Positions 42,886-50,559 of a stretch of 64,000 nt of DNA are shown piece after piece. Source of the DNA: GCA-2733415 sp049614485 (GTDB lineage: Bacteria > Bacteroidota > Bacteroidia > Flavobacteriales > Flavobacteriaceae); the NCBI GenBank assembly GCA_049614485.1, contig JBMZDR010000007.1:1-64000 (forward strand), written 5' to 3'. How positions within the stretch are numbered: position 1 is the first letter of the stretch; every line of letters starts with the position of its first letter. Both the position numbers and the translations under genes were made by a program. The notes below the pieces were generated by a model. It searched no databases. It had not been told where the DNA came from and saw nothing but the letters and a program-made list of their open reading frames with translations.

Positions 42886-43119
42886 ATGTCAGACATTGCA
42901 TCAAGAGTAAAAGCGATAATAGTAGACAAATTAGGTGTTGATGAAAACGAAGTTGTAGTTGACGCAAGTTTCACAAACGACTTAGGAGCAGATTCATTAG
43001 ATACTGTGGAATTAATTATGGAATTCGAAAAAGAATTTGATATTCAAATCCCAGATGATCAAGCTGAAAACATCGCTACTGTAGGTCAAGCTATTACATA
43101 TATAGAAGGAGCAAAATAA
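42886..43119 (+). CDS. acpP: Acyl carrier protein
   Basis: A 77-residue acidic four-helix protein with the phosphopantetheine attachment Ser in LGADSLDTVELIMEFE, the invariant DSL motif. IPDDQAENIATVGQAITYI is the typical C-terminal half. It carries growing acyl chains for fatty acid and lipid synthesis in the cytosol. fabF follows 12 bp after its stop, the usual acpP-fabF-rnc order. Confidence 0.98.
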   Translation: MSDIASRVKAIIVDKLGVDENEVVVDASFTNDLGADSLDTVELIMEFEKEFDIQIPDDQAENIATVGQAITYIEGAK

Positions 43120-43131
43120 GAAGTATTTAGT

Positions 43132-44382
43132 ATGGAATTGAAGCGAGTTGTAGTTACAGGTTTAGGAGCCCTTACCCCAATAGGGAACAATATTCAAGAG
43201 TATTGGGACGGTTTGGTTAGTGGTAAAAGTGGTGCTGCCCCTATTACTCGCTTCGATACTACTAATTTCAAGACACAGTTTGCCTGTGAATTGAAGAACT
43301 TTACGGTTACAGATTTTATGGACCGTAAATTTTCAAGAAAATTAGACATTTACGCCCAATATGCTATGGTTGCTTCTGACGAAGCAATAGTTGACTCTGG
43401 ATTAAACCTAGAAACAGTTAACAAAGATAGAGTTGGGGTAATATGGGGTGCTGGAATTGGAGGAATTGATACTTTTCAAAACGAAGTAACAGGTTTCGCT
43501 ACAGGAAATGGAACACCACGTTTCAATCCGTTTTTCATCCCAAAAATGATTGCAGATATCGCTCCAGGGCACATCTCAATAAAATACGGGTTTAGAGGAC
43601 CAAACTTTACAACAGTTTCTGCCTGTGCATCATCCGCAAACGCTATGATTGACGCCATGAACTACATCAGACTTGGAAAAGCCGATGTCATAGTTTCTGG
43701 AGGCTCTGAAGCTGCGGTATGTGAATCAGGAATTGGAGGCTTTAATGCAATGCACGCCCTATCTACGAGAAATGACGACCCTCAAACAGCATCAAGACCA
43801 TTTGACGCTAACAGAGAAGGATTTGTTTTAGGTGAAGGAGCAGGCGCATTAATTTTAGAAGAATATGAACACGCAATTGCAAGAGGCGCTACAATTTACG
43901 CCGAACTTGCTGGAGGTGGTTTATCTGCCGATGCACATCATATGACAGCACCTCATCCTGAAGGATTAGGAGCCATGAATGTTATGAAAAACTGCATTGA
44001 AGATGCAGGACTTTCTATAACTGATGTTGATGCTATTAACATGCACGGAACATCAACACCTTTAGGTGATGTTGCAGAATCAAAAGCAATACAACGTGTT
44101 TTTGGAGACCATGCTTATACATTAAACATTAATTCTACAAAATCTATGACTGGACACTTACTTGGTGCTGCAGGTGCTATTGAAGCAATCGCTTCAATAC
44201 TTGCCATGAAGCACGGTATAGTTCCTCCAACAATTAATCATGAAACATTTGATGAAAACATAGATTCTAAATTAAACTTAACCCTTAACAAAGCTCAAAA
44301 AAGAGACCTAAAAGTGGTTATGAGTAATACATTTGGATTTGGTGGACATAATGCCTGTGTATTATTTAAAAAATTAGACTAA
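43132..44382 (+). CDS. fabF: Beta-ketoacyl-ACP synthase II
   Basis: A 416-residue thiolase-fold condensing enzyme. The triad is Cys in VSACASSANAM, His in NMHGTSTPLGD and His in KSMTGHLLGAAGA, with NTFGFGGHNA at the C-terminus. It elongates acyl-ACP with malonyl-ACP. Full length for FabF. It sits between acpP and rnc in one operon. Confidence 0.97.
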   Translation: MELKRVVVTGLGALTPIGNNIQEYWDGLVSGKSGAAPITRFDTTNFKTQFACELKNFTVTDFMDRKFSRKLDIYAQYAMVASDEAIVDSGLNLETVNKDRVGVIWGAGIGGIDTFQNEVTGFATGNGTPRFNPFFIPKMIADIAPGHISIKYGFRGPNFTTVSACASSANAMIDAMNYIRLGKADVIVSGGSEAAVCESGIGGFNAMHALSTRNDDPQTASRPFDANREGFVLGEGAGALILEEYEHAIARGATIYAELAGGGLSADAHHMTAPHPEGLGAMNVMKNCIEDAGLSITDVDAINMHGTSTPLGDVAESKAIQRVFGDHAYTLNINSTKSMTGHLLGAAGAIEAIASILAMKHGIVPPTINHETFDENIDSKLNLTLNKAQKRDLKVVMSNTFGFGGHNACVLFKKLD

Positions 44383-44452
44383 ACACATCTAATCATTCTG
44401 TAATAAATTTATTTATTCACGATTACATGTGAGCGTTGCAATCAATTGACAC

Positions 44453-45193
44453 ATGAAACGAATCATTCGTAAAATATTTAACTCCCAAACTTCAAATGAG
44501 GGCGGTGATTTTTTTATTAAAGTGTCCAAAATAATTGGTTACAAACCTCAAAACATATCCTATTTCAAAGAAGCGTTTACACACCGCTCGTTAAACTCTA
44601 AAGACGATAAAGGTAATGTAATTAGCTATGAACGCTTAGAGTTTTTAGGCGACGCCATGCTGAGCTCAATCATCGCTGAATACCTTTTCAATAAAGTACC
44701 GCACGGAAACGAAGGGTATTTAACAAAAATGCGCTCTAAAATAGTCAGTAGAGAACATCTTAATGAACTAGGTAAAGATCTTGACCTCCTTGATTTATTA
44801 GAAAGCAAGATGAGTAAAGTTAATTTTGGAGAAAATATTCACGGAAATGTTTTTGAAGCTTTGGTTGGCGCTATCTTTTTAGACAAAGGCTACCCTGCCT
44901 GTGAACACTTTATTTACGACAGTGTTATTGGTCCTTATGTTGACATTGAACGACTTGAAGGCAAAATTATTAGCTACAAGAGCTTACTTATAGAATGGTG
45001 TCAAAAAGAAAAAAAGACCTTCAAATATTTGGTTTATGATGATACTGGAAACGACGAGACTAAACATTTTGCAGTAAAACTTCGTATTGAAGATAAAGTT
45101 ATTGCCAAAGCAAGAGCCACCTCTAAGAAAAAAGCAGAGGAAAAAGCATCAAAACGTGCTTTTTTTGCCTTACAAGATAAAATTGAAGGCTAA
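44453..45193 (+). CDS. rnc: Ribonuclease III
   Basis: A 246-residue dsRNA-specific endonuclease. The catalytic signature is YERLEFLGDAMLSSIIAEYLF, with HGNVFEALVGAIFLDKG carrying the second acidic site, and a C-terminal double-stranded RNA-binding domain at about 175-243 (KARATSKKKAEEKASKRAF). It processes rRNA precursors and structured mRNAs. It is the last gene of the acpP operon and is followed by a bidirectional terminator. Confidence 0.97.
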   Translation: MKRIIRKIFNSQTSNEGGDFFIKVSKIIGYKPQNISYFKEAFTHRSLNSKDDKGNVISYERLEFLGDAMLSSIIAEYLFNKVPHGNEGYLTKMRSKIVSREHLNELGKDLDLLDLLESKMSKVNFGENIHGNVFEALVGAIFLDKGYPACEHFIYDSVIGPYVDIERLEGKIISYKSLLIEWCQKEKKTFKYLVYDDTGNDETKHFAVKLRIEDKVIAKARATSKKKAEEKASKRAFFALQDKIEG

Positions 45194-45219
45194 ACCATTT
45201 TAAATTTTTCAAAAAAAAA

Positions 45220-45252
45220 TCTCAAACAGAAATATGATTTTCCTGCTTGAGA
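45220..45252. terminator. Bidirectional terminator between rnc and trpS
   Basis: The stem TCTCAAACAG pairs with CTGCTTGAGA (one mismatch) and has A9 before it and a T-rich run after it. rnc and trpS converge here. Confidence 0.78.
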
Positions 45253-45276
45253 CTCTTTTATAGTTTATAAACTTTA

Positions 45277-46248
45277 CTAATACCCTATTTTCTCTCTTAC
45301 ACGCGCTAATACTTTATTTGCAACTTTAGATGCTTTTTGAGCCCCAATTGCCAATGCAGAATCTATTTCATCAAGATTATCCATGTAATGGTTATACAAG
45401 GCTCTTTCTTTAGAGTATTTTTCAACTAACAATTCAAAAAACGCTTGTTTAGCATGCCCATAACCATAACCTCCACGTTCATAATTTAAGCGCATTTCGG
45501 CTATTTGTTCATCATTTGCGATTAATTTATATAAGGCAAACAAATTACACGTATCAGGATTCTTTGAATCTTCTAAAGGAGTGCTATCTGTAGCAATTTT
45601 CATCACTTGCTTACGCAATTGTTTGTCTGACTGAAAAATATTAATGTAATTCCCCCTACTTTTACTCATTTTTTGACCGTCTGTACCAGGAACTAATATG
45701 CCATTTTCTTGTATTTTCCCTTTAGGCAACACAAAAGTATCATTACCCATTTTAGCATGAAAACGGGAAGCGACATCACGTGTCATTTCAATGTGTTGTA
45801 ATTGGTCTTTTCCTACTGGAATAATTTCAGCATCATATAATAAAATATCAGCAGCCATAAGCATAGGATAAGTAAATAACCCAGAGTTAACATCTTCTAA
45901 TCTATCAGCTTTATCTTTAAATCCGTGTGCTAAAGTCAAGCGTTGGTATGGAAAAAAACAGCTTAAATACCATGACAACTCTGTAACTTGAGGGATATCA
46001 CTTTGTCTATAAAACACCGTTTTTTCAATATCCAAGCCAAAAGCAAGCCAAGTAGCAGCAACCGAATAAGTGTGGCTCCTTAAAGTTTCTGCATCTTTAA
46101 TTTGGGTTAATGTATGTAAATTTGCAATAAACAAATATGATTCATTCTCAGGGTTATTTGCCATGTCAATGGCTGGAATAATTGCTCCAAGCAAATTACC
46201 TAAGTGTGGGGTTCCTGTACTTTGTATCCCCGTTAATATTCTAGCCAT
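45277..46248 (-). CDS. trpS: Tryptophanyl-tRNA synthetase
   Basis: A 323-residue class I synthetase. ILTGIQSTGTPHLGNLLGAI contains the HIGH-type motif and DGQKMSKSRGNYI the KMSKS loop. MAADILLYDAEIIPVGKDQLQHIEM matches the tryptophan site. Length is typical. A -7 box TAAATTTG lies at 46271-46278, about 22 bp before the start. Confidence 0.97.
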   Translation of the reverse strand: MARILTGIQSTGTPHLGNLLGAIIPAIDMANNPENESYLFIANLHTLTQIKDAETLRSHTYSVAATWLAFGLDIEKTVFYRQSDIPQVTELSWYLSCFFPYQRLTLAHGFKDKADRLEDVNSGLFTYPMLMAADILLYDAEIIPVGKDQLQHIEMTRDVASRFHAKMGNDTFVLPKGKIQENGILVPGTDGQKMSKSRGNYINIFQSDKQLRKQVMKIATDSTPLEDSKNPDTCNLFALYKLIANDEQIAEMRLNYERGGYGYGHAKQAFFELLVEKYSKERALYNHYMDNLDEIDSALAIGAQKASKVANKVLARVREKIGY

Positions 46249-46330
46249 AGTCCTCTTTAAAAAATTTACACAAATTTATTGAAAGCTTCAGTGATAAAAA
46301 AGTTATTTTTGAAACTTAAATTAAATTTAA

Positions 46331-47077
46331 GTGAAAATAATTAATTACATCGGACGTATTGCCTATAGAGTATGGTTTTATTGCCTAGTAACCATACCCA
46401 TAATCATATTGTTCCCTTTTTTATTAATCACTACACTTAAAGAAAGTTGGTATCCTGTTTTTTTTAAGTTGGCGCGCCTTTGGGCAAAATTTATTTTATT
46501 AGGCATGGGGTTCTATGTGAAAGTCAAAAAAGAGTCTGAAATCATTTACGGTAAAAGTTACATGTTTGTAGCAAATCATAGTTCAATGACAGACATTATG
46601 CTAATGCTTGCCGTAGAAAAAAACCCATTTGTATTTGTAGGTAAAAAAGAACTTGCTAAAATCCCACTATTTGGCTTCTTTTATAAACGCACTTGCATTT
46701 TAGTTGACAGAAGTAGTCCAAAAAGCAAAAAAGAAGTCTTCATTAGAGCACAAAAACGTTTAAATTCTGGTCTGAGTATTTGCATTTTCCCAGAAGGCGG
46801 CGTGTTTAACGATTGCGATTTACTTTGTGAATTTAAAAACGGCGCATTCCGATTGGCTATTGAACACCAAATACCTATTGTTCCAATGACGTTTGCTGAC
46901 AATTTAAAACGACTCCCATATGATTTTTTTGCAGGAGGATCACCAGGTAAAATGCGAGTTACAATTCACAAACCCATTGAAACTACCGAACTAAGCTTCT
47001 CCGATAGAAATAAACTAAAAAATGACACTAGAAATTTAATTTATCAGGAGTTAAAGACTTATCAAAAAAAACTTTAA
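46331..47077 (+). CDS. plsC: 1-acyl-sn-glycerol-3-phosphate acyltransferase
   Basis: A 248-residue membrane-associated acyltransferase. Motif I is NHSSMTDIM (HxxxxD, using the His-Ser-Ser-Met-Thr-Asp arrangement), and IFPEGGVFND is the glycerol phosphate-binding motif. A hydrophobic segment lies at about 15-35. The start is a GTG at 46331; the first ATG is too far into the domain. It makes phosphatidic acid at the inner membrane. It has its own terminator. Confidence 0.93.
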   Translation: MKIINYIGRIAYRVWFYCLVTIPIIILFPFLLITTLKESWYPVFFKLARLWAKFILLGMGFYVKVKKESEIIYGKSYMFVANHSSMTDIMLMLAVEKNPFVFVGKKELAKIPLFGFFYKRTCILVDRSSPKSKKEVFIRAQKRLNSGLSICIFPEGGVFNDCDLLCEFKNGAFRLAIEHQIPIVPMTFADNLKRLPYDFFAGGSPGKMRVTIHKPIETTELSFSDRNKLKNDTRNLIYQELKTYQKKL

Positions 47078-47140
47078 GTATTCAGCAATTTTAACTAGAA
47101 CACTTGGCCATTAAAGTTACAAAAAACTGCATTAGCAACT

Positions 47141-47170
47141 AAAAAACCCCTGAATATTCAGGGGTTTTTT
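47141..47170. terminator. Bidirectional terminator between plsC and recA
   Basis: A perfect 30-bp palindrome (AAAAAACCCCTGAAT and its complement) lies between the convergent plsC and recA genes. Confidence 0.92.
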
Positions 47171-47194
47171 AAGTATTACTGGTAAATAATACGA

Positions 47195-48196
47195 TTATTT
47201 TTCCGCAATAGCAGTAACTATTTTTTGTTCTAATTCATCCATTAACTCAGGGTTGTCTTTCAATAACCCTTTTACAGCATCTCTTCCTTGCCCTAACTTC
47301 GTTTCGCCATAACTAAACCATGAACCGCTTTTTTTAATAATCTCAAACTCAACCCCTAAGTCAATTATCTCACCTACTTTTGAAATTCCTTCTCCATACA
47401 TAATATCAAACTCTGTCATTTGGAAAGGGGGTGCCACTTTATTTTTTACAACTTTAACACGTGTTTTATTACCTATTACAGCACTATCAGAGTTTTTAAT
47501 TTGTGTAGATCTTCTAATATCTAAACGAACAGACGCATAAAACTTTAAAGCGTTACCTCCTGTAGTTGTTTCAGGATTACCGAACATCACACCAATTTTT
47601 TCTCTTAATTGGTTAATGAAAATTACAGTACAATTTGTTTTATTAATTGCCCCTGTTAATTTTCTTAACGCTTGAGACATTAAACGCGCATGAAGACCCA
47701 TTTTTGAATCTCCCATCTCACCTTCAATTTCACTTTTTGGTGTCAAGGCTGCAACTGAATCAATAACAATAATATCAATTGCTCCAGAACGTATTAAGTT
47801 TTCAGCTATTTCTAAAGCTTGCTCACCATAATCTGGTTGAGAAATAATCAAGTTATCTACATCAACTCCTAATTTCTCGGCATAAAAGCGATCGAAAGCA
47901 TGTTCTGCATCAATAAACGCAGCAATACCTCCTTTTTTCTGAGCTTCAGCAATTGCATGAATAGTTAACGTTGTTTTACCAGAAGATTCTGGACCATAAA
48001 TTTCAATAACTCTTCCTCTTGGCAAACCACCAACCCCTAAAGCTAAATCTAATCCTAAAGACCCTGTAGAAATAGAATCTACCTCCTCAACGGCTTTATC
48101 ACCCATTTTCATTACGGCTCCTTTTCCGTAAGCCTTATCTAATTTATCTAAAGTAAGCTTTAACGCTTTTAATTTTGCTTCTTTTTCTGAACTCAT
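47195..48196 (-). CDS. recA: Recombinase RecA
   Basis: A 333-residue RecA. Walker A is YGPESSGKTTLT; IIVIDSVAALTPKSEIEGEMGD and TNCTVIFINQLREKIGVMFG form the Walker B and loop 2 regions, and GGNALKFYASVRLDIRR is invariant. It drives homologous strand exchange. It likely receives DNA ends from the AddAB-like pair encoded in this window, and RuvC acts after it. The short C-terminus (about 15 residues after the core) is common in Bacteroidota. No SOS box was recognised upstream. Confidence 0.98.
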   Translation of the reverse strand: MSSEKEAKLKALKLTLDKLDKAYGKGAVMKMGDKAVEEVDSISTGSLGLDLALGVGGLPRGRVIEIYGPESSGKTTLTIHAIAEAQKKGGIAAFIDAEHAFDRFYAEKLGVDVDNLIISQPDYGEQALEIAENLIRSGAIDIIVIDSVAALTPKSEIEGEMGDSKMGLHARLMSQALRKLTGAINKTNCTVIFINQLREKIGVMFGNPETTTGGNALKFYASVRLDIRRSTQIKNSDSAVIGNKTRVKVVKNKVAPPFQMTEFDIMYGEGISKVGEIIDLGVEFEIIKKSGSWFSYGETKLGQGRDAVKGLLKDNPELMDELEQKIVTAIAEK

Positions 48197-48674
48197 GATC
48201 CTAATTTTTAATTAATGCTAAAGTACTATTTCTTTTTAAAAAATGATGTTTCTAACAGCTATCAACTTATCAACAAAAGATATTATCAATAAAAAAGCAG
48301 ATTGAACTCAATATTTCTAAAAACTAGGCGCCTATTAATAAAATAGCGCTTGTTTTTGAATAGAAATATTTAACAACACATATCAATTGCCGCATAAATA
48401 TCATTATAGTTTCTACACCACTGAAGAGTTATTGTAAACTTGACGATGGTTAATATTCGTTGATTTTTAATAGACATGATTTTCGTAAAACATCTCAGAA
48501 ACTATCATTGTATTACAAATTTAGTAACCAATTAGCCCTGAAAAGCCATTATAAACACATAAAAGCTTTTATTTTTTAAACTCCAGACCAACACCTCTTA
48601 AGAATAAATAATGTATATTTACCCTTAATATTTTTTTTAACGAATTTACGCCTTTAAAAGGCTTTATATATAGT
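48197..48674. other. 478-bp intergenic region between divergent recA and ricT
   Basis: No open frame of note is seen on either strand. It must hold the promoters of recA (-) and ricT (+). A weak -7-like TATATTTA precedes ricT by about 60 bp. The only clear structure is the inverted repeat listed separately at 48310-48370. Confidence 0.6.
48310..48370. repeat. Imperfect inverted repeat (hairpin-forming)
   Basis: Ten-base ends AATATTTCTA (48310-48319) and TAGAAATATT (48361-48370) are exact complements. Further in, AAAACTAGGCGC and GCGCTTGTTTT also pair with a small bulge, giving an arm of about 22 bases around a 14-base AT-rich centre. It lies upstream of both flanking genes, so it is not their terminator. 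Confidence 0.6.
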
Positions 48675-50075
48675 ATGGCTTGCAATAGTTGTAGCACAGG
48701 AAGTAACGGAAAACCAGGTGGTTGTAAAAGCAACGGCACCTGCGCATCAGATAGTTGTAATAAATTAACAGTTTTTGATTGGTTAGCAAATATGAGCTTA
48801 CCAAACGGTCAAAAACCATTTAATTGTGTTGAAGTACGTTTTAAAAACGGACGCAAACATTATTATAAAAATCTAGAAAATTTAACCTTATCAATTGGTG
48901 ACATTGTGGCTACGGAGGTATCCCCAGGACATGATGTGGGTATGGTAACTTTAACTGGCGAACTGGTTAAAGTGCAAATGAAAAAGAAAAAAATCAGCAT
49001 TGACAGTGAAGATGTAAAGAAAGTTTACAGAAAAGCCTCTCAAAAAGATATTGATATTTGGACTAGTTCAAGAGAGCGTGAGGAACCTATGAAAGTCCGC
49101 GCTAGACAATTAGCAATCGACTTAAAGTTAAAAATGAAAATCTCTGATATAGAATTTCAAGGAGATGGTTCTAAGGCTACTTTTTTCTACACAGCTGAAG
49201 AGCGTGTAGACTTTAGGCAATTAATAAAAGAATTTGCTAAAGAATTTAACATCAGAATTGAAATGCGCCAAATTGGCTTCAGACAAGAAGCAGCAAGACT
49301 TGGCGGTATTGGCTCATGTGGTAGAGAGTTATGCTGTTCAACCTGGTTAACAGATTTCAGATCTGTAACAACAGCCGCTGCTAGATATCAGCAATTATCA
49401 TTGAACCCACAAAAATTAGCAGGCCAATGTGGTAAACTAAAATGTTGTTTAAATTATGAACTGGATTCTTACCTAGATGCATTAAAAGATTTTCCTGATA
49501 AAAATATCAAACTAAAGACTAAACGAGGAAACGCTGTATCTCAAAAAACTGATATTTTCAAAGGATTTGTTTGGTATGCCTATGAAGGAGAATGGATGAA
49601 TTGGCATAAAATAACCACAAAAGATGCTAATGAAATTATTGCCAAAAATAAAAAAGGTATTGCAGTGGAAAATTTAGAAGATTATGCTTCTGAATTAATT
49701 GAGGATACTACTACTGATTTTGAAAATGTTGTAGGCCAAGATAGTTTAACTCGTTTTGACAAACCAAAGCAGAAAAAACGCCGTAAGCCACAACGTAAAA
49801 AAACACCTCAAGGCGCAACAGTTGACACTAAAAACAAAGCGCCACAGCATAAAAGAAAAGAACAACCAAGTAAAGCAAATAAACCTCAACAAAAACGTAG
49901 GCCTCAACAAAAAAAGGACGACAAAGCAAACCCAAATAAACCTTCTGGACAACAAAACAGAAGAAAGAAACCTGCTAACACCGAGGGAAAAACAACACAA
50001 AAACCGCATCAAAAACGCAGACCACAAAAGAAAAATCCACCAAAAAAAGACAATTCAACACAAAATGATGCGTAA
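48675..50075 (+). CDS. ricT: PSP1/RicT (YaaT)-like protein with basic C-terminal tail
   Basis: A 466-residue protein. The N-terminus has five cysteines in the first 28 residues. The PSP1 domain (about 90-330) includes EMRQIGFRQEAARLGGIGSC, GRELCCSTWL and CGKLKCCLNYEL, whose cysteines bind an iron-sulfur cluster in the RicT family. From about 360 onward the protein becomes a Lys/Arg/Gln/Pro-rich, disordered tail of about 105 residues with no fold. RicT in Bacillus acts with RicA and RicF in RNA maturation; those partners are not seen here, so the role in Bacteroidota is unclear. gldH overlaps its 3' end. Confidence 0.88.
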   Translation: MACNSCSTGSNGKPGGCKSNGTCASDSCNKLTVFDWLANMSLPNGQKPFNCVEVRFKNGRKHYYKNLENLTLSIGDIVATEVSPGHDVGMVTLTGELVKVQMKKKKISIDSEDVKKVYRKASQKDIDIWTSSREREEPMKVRARQLAIDLKLKMKISDIEFQGDGSKATFFYTAEERVDFRQLIKEFAKEFNIRIEMRQIGFRQEAARLGGIGSCGRELCCSTWLTDFRSVTTAAARYQQLSLNPQKLAGQCGKLKCCLNYELDSYLDALKDFPDKNIKLKTKRGNAVSQKTDIFKGFVWYAYEGEWMNWHKITTKDANEIIAKNKKGIAVENLEDYASELIEDTTTDFENVVGQDSLTRFDKPKQKKRRKPQRKKTPQGATVDTKNKAPQHKRKEQPSKANKPQQKRRPQQKKDDKANPNKPSGQQNRRKKPANTEGKTTQKPHQKRRPQKKNPPKKDNSTQNDA

Positions 50076-50556
50076 TTTTTTAGTTCTATTAACAACAATA
50101 TTTACAATCATATCATGTGATTCTAATCACGTACTTGATAGTTATAAAACGCTCCCTAAAGTTTGGAAAAAAGGCGATAGTATTACTTTTACATTTAAAT
50201 CACCTGACACATTAAAGGCATACAACATGTTTTTAAACTTGAGGAATAATAACACCTATGAGTTTAGCAATTTATTCTTAATTGTAGCGTTAAAAACACC
50301 GAGTAACACAACAACAATTGACACGCTAGAGTACCAAATGACCGCCCCTAATGGAGAGTGGCTTGGAACTGGATTTTCTGAAATTAAAGAAAATAAGTTA
50401 TGGTACAAAAACGCAATACAGTTCAATCAAAAAGGTGACTACACCCTTTCAATTGAACACGCAATTAGAAAAAACGGTAATATTAATGGTGTTGAGGAGT
50501 TAAAAGGAATTACAGAAATAGGATACCGATTAGAAGAACACAAAAAAGTAAATTAA
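50065..50556 (+). CDS. gldH: Gliding motility lipoprotein GldH
   Basis: A 163-residue lipoprotein with the lipobox TIISC near residue 18, then a beta-rich domain containing WKKGDSITFTFKSPDT, YEFSNLFLIV and GITEIGYRLEE, as in GldH of Flavobacterium. GldH belongs to the Gld set needed for gliding and type IX secretion. I take the ATG at 50065 (or 50068), inside the last codons of ricT, an 11-bp overlap; an upstream frame would run through the basic tail of ricT and lack a signal. PBP1A follows 3 bp after the stop. Confidence 0.93.
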   Translation: MMRNFLVLLTTIFTIISCDSNHVLDSYKTLPKVWKKGDSITFTFKSPDTLKAYNMFLNLRNNNTYEFSNLFLIVALKTPSNTTTIDTLEYQMTAPNGEWLGTGFSEIKENKLWYKNAIQFNQKGDYTLSIEHAIRKNGNINGVEELKGITEIGYRLEEHKKVN

Positions 50557-50559
50557 ATT

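Noticed and set aside
49756..50064. An upstream extension of GldH by about 100 residues.
   Set aside because: It would be encoded within the basic tail of ricT in another frame and would bury the lipoprotein signal; the ATG at 50065 gives a normal GldH.
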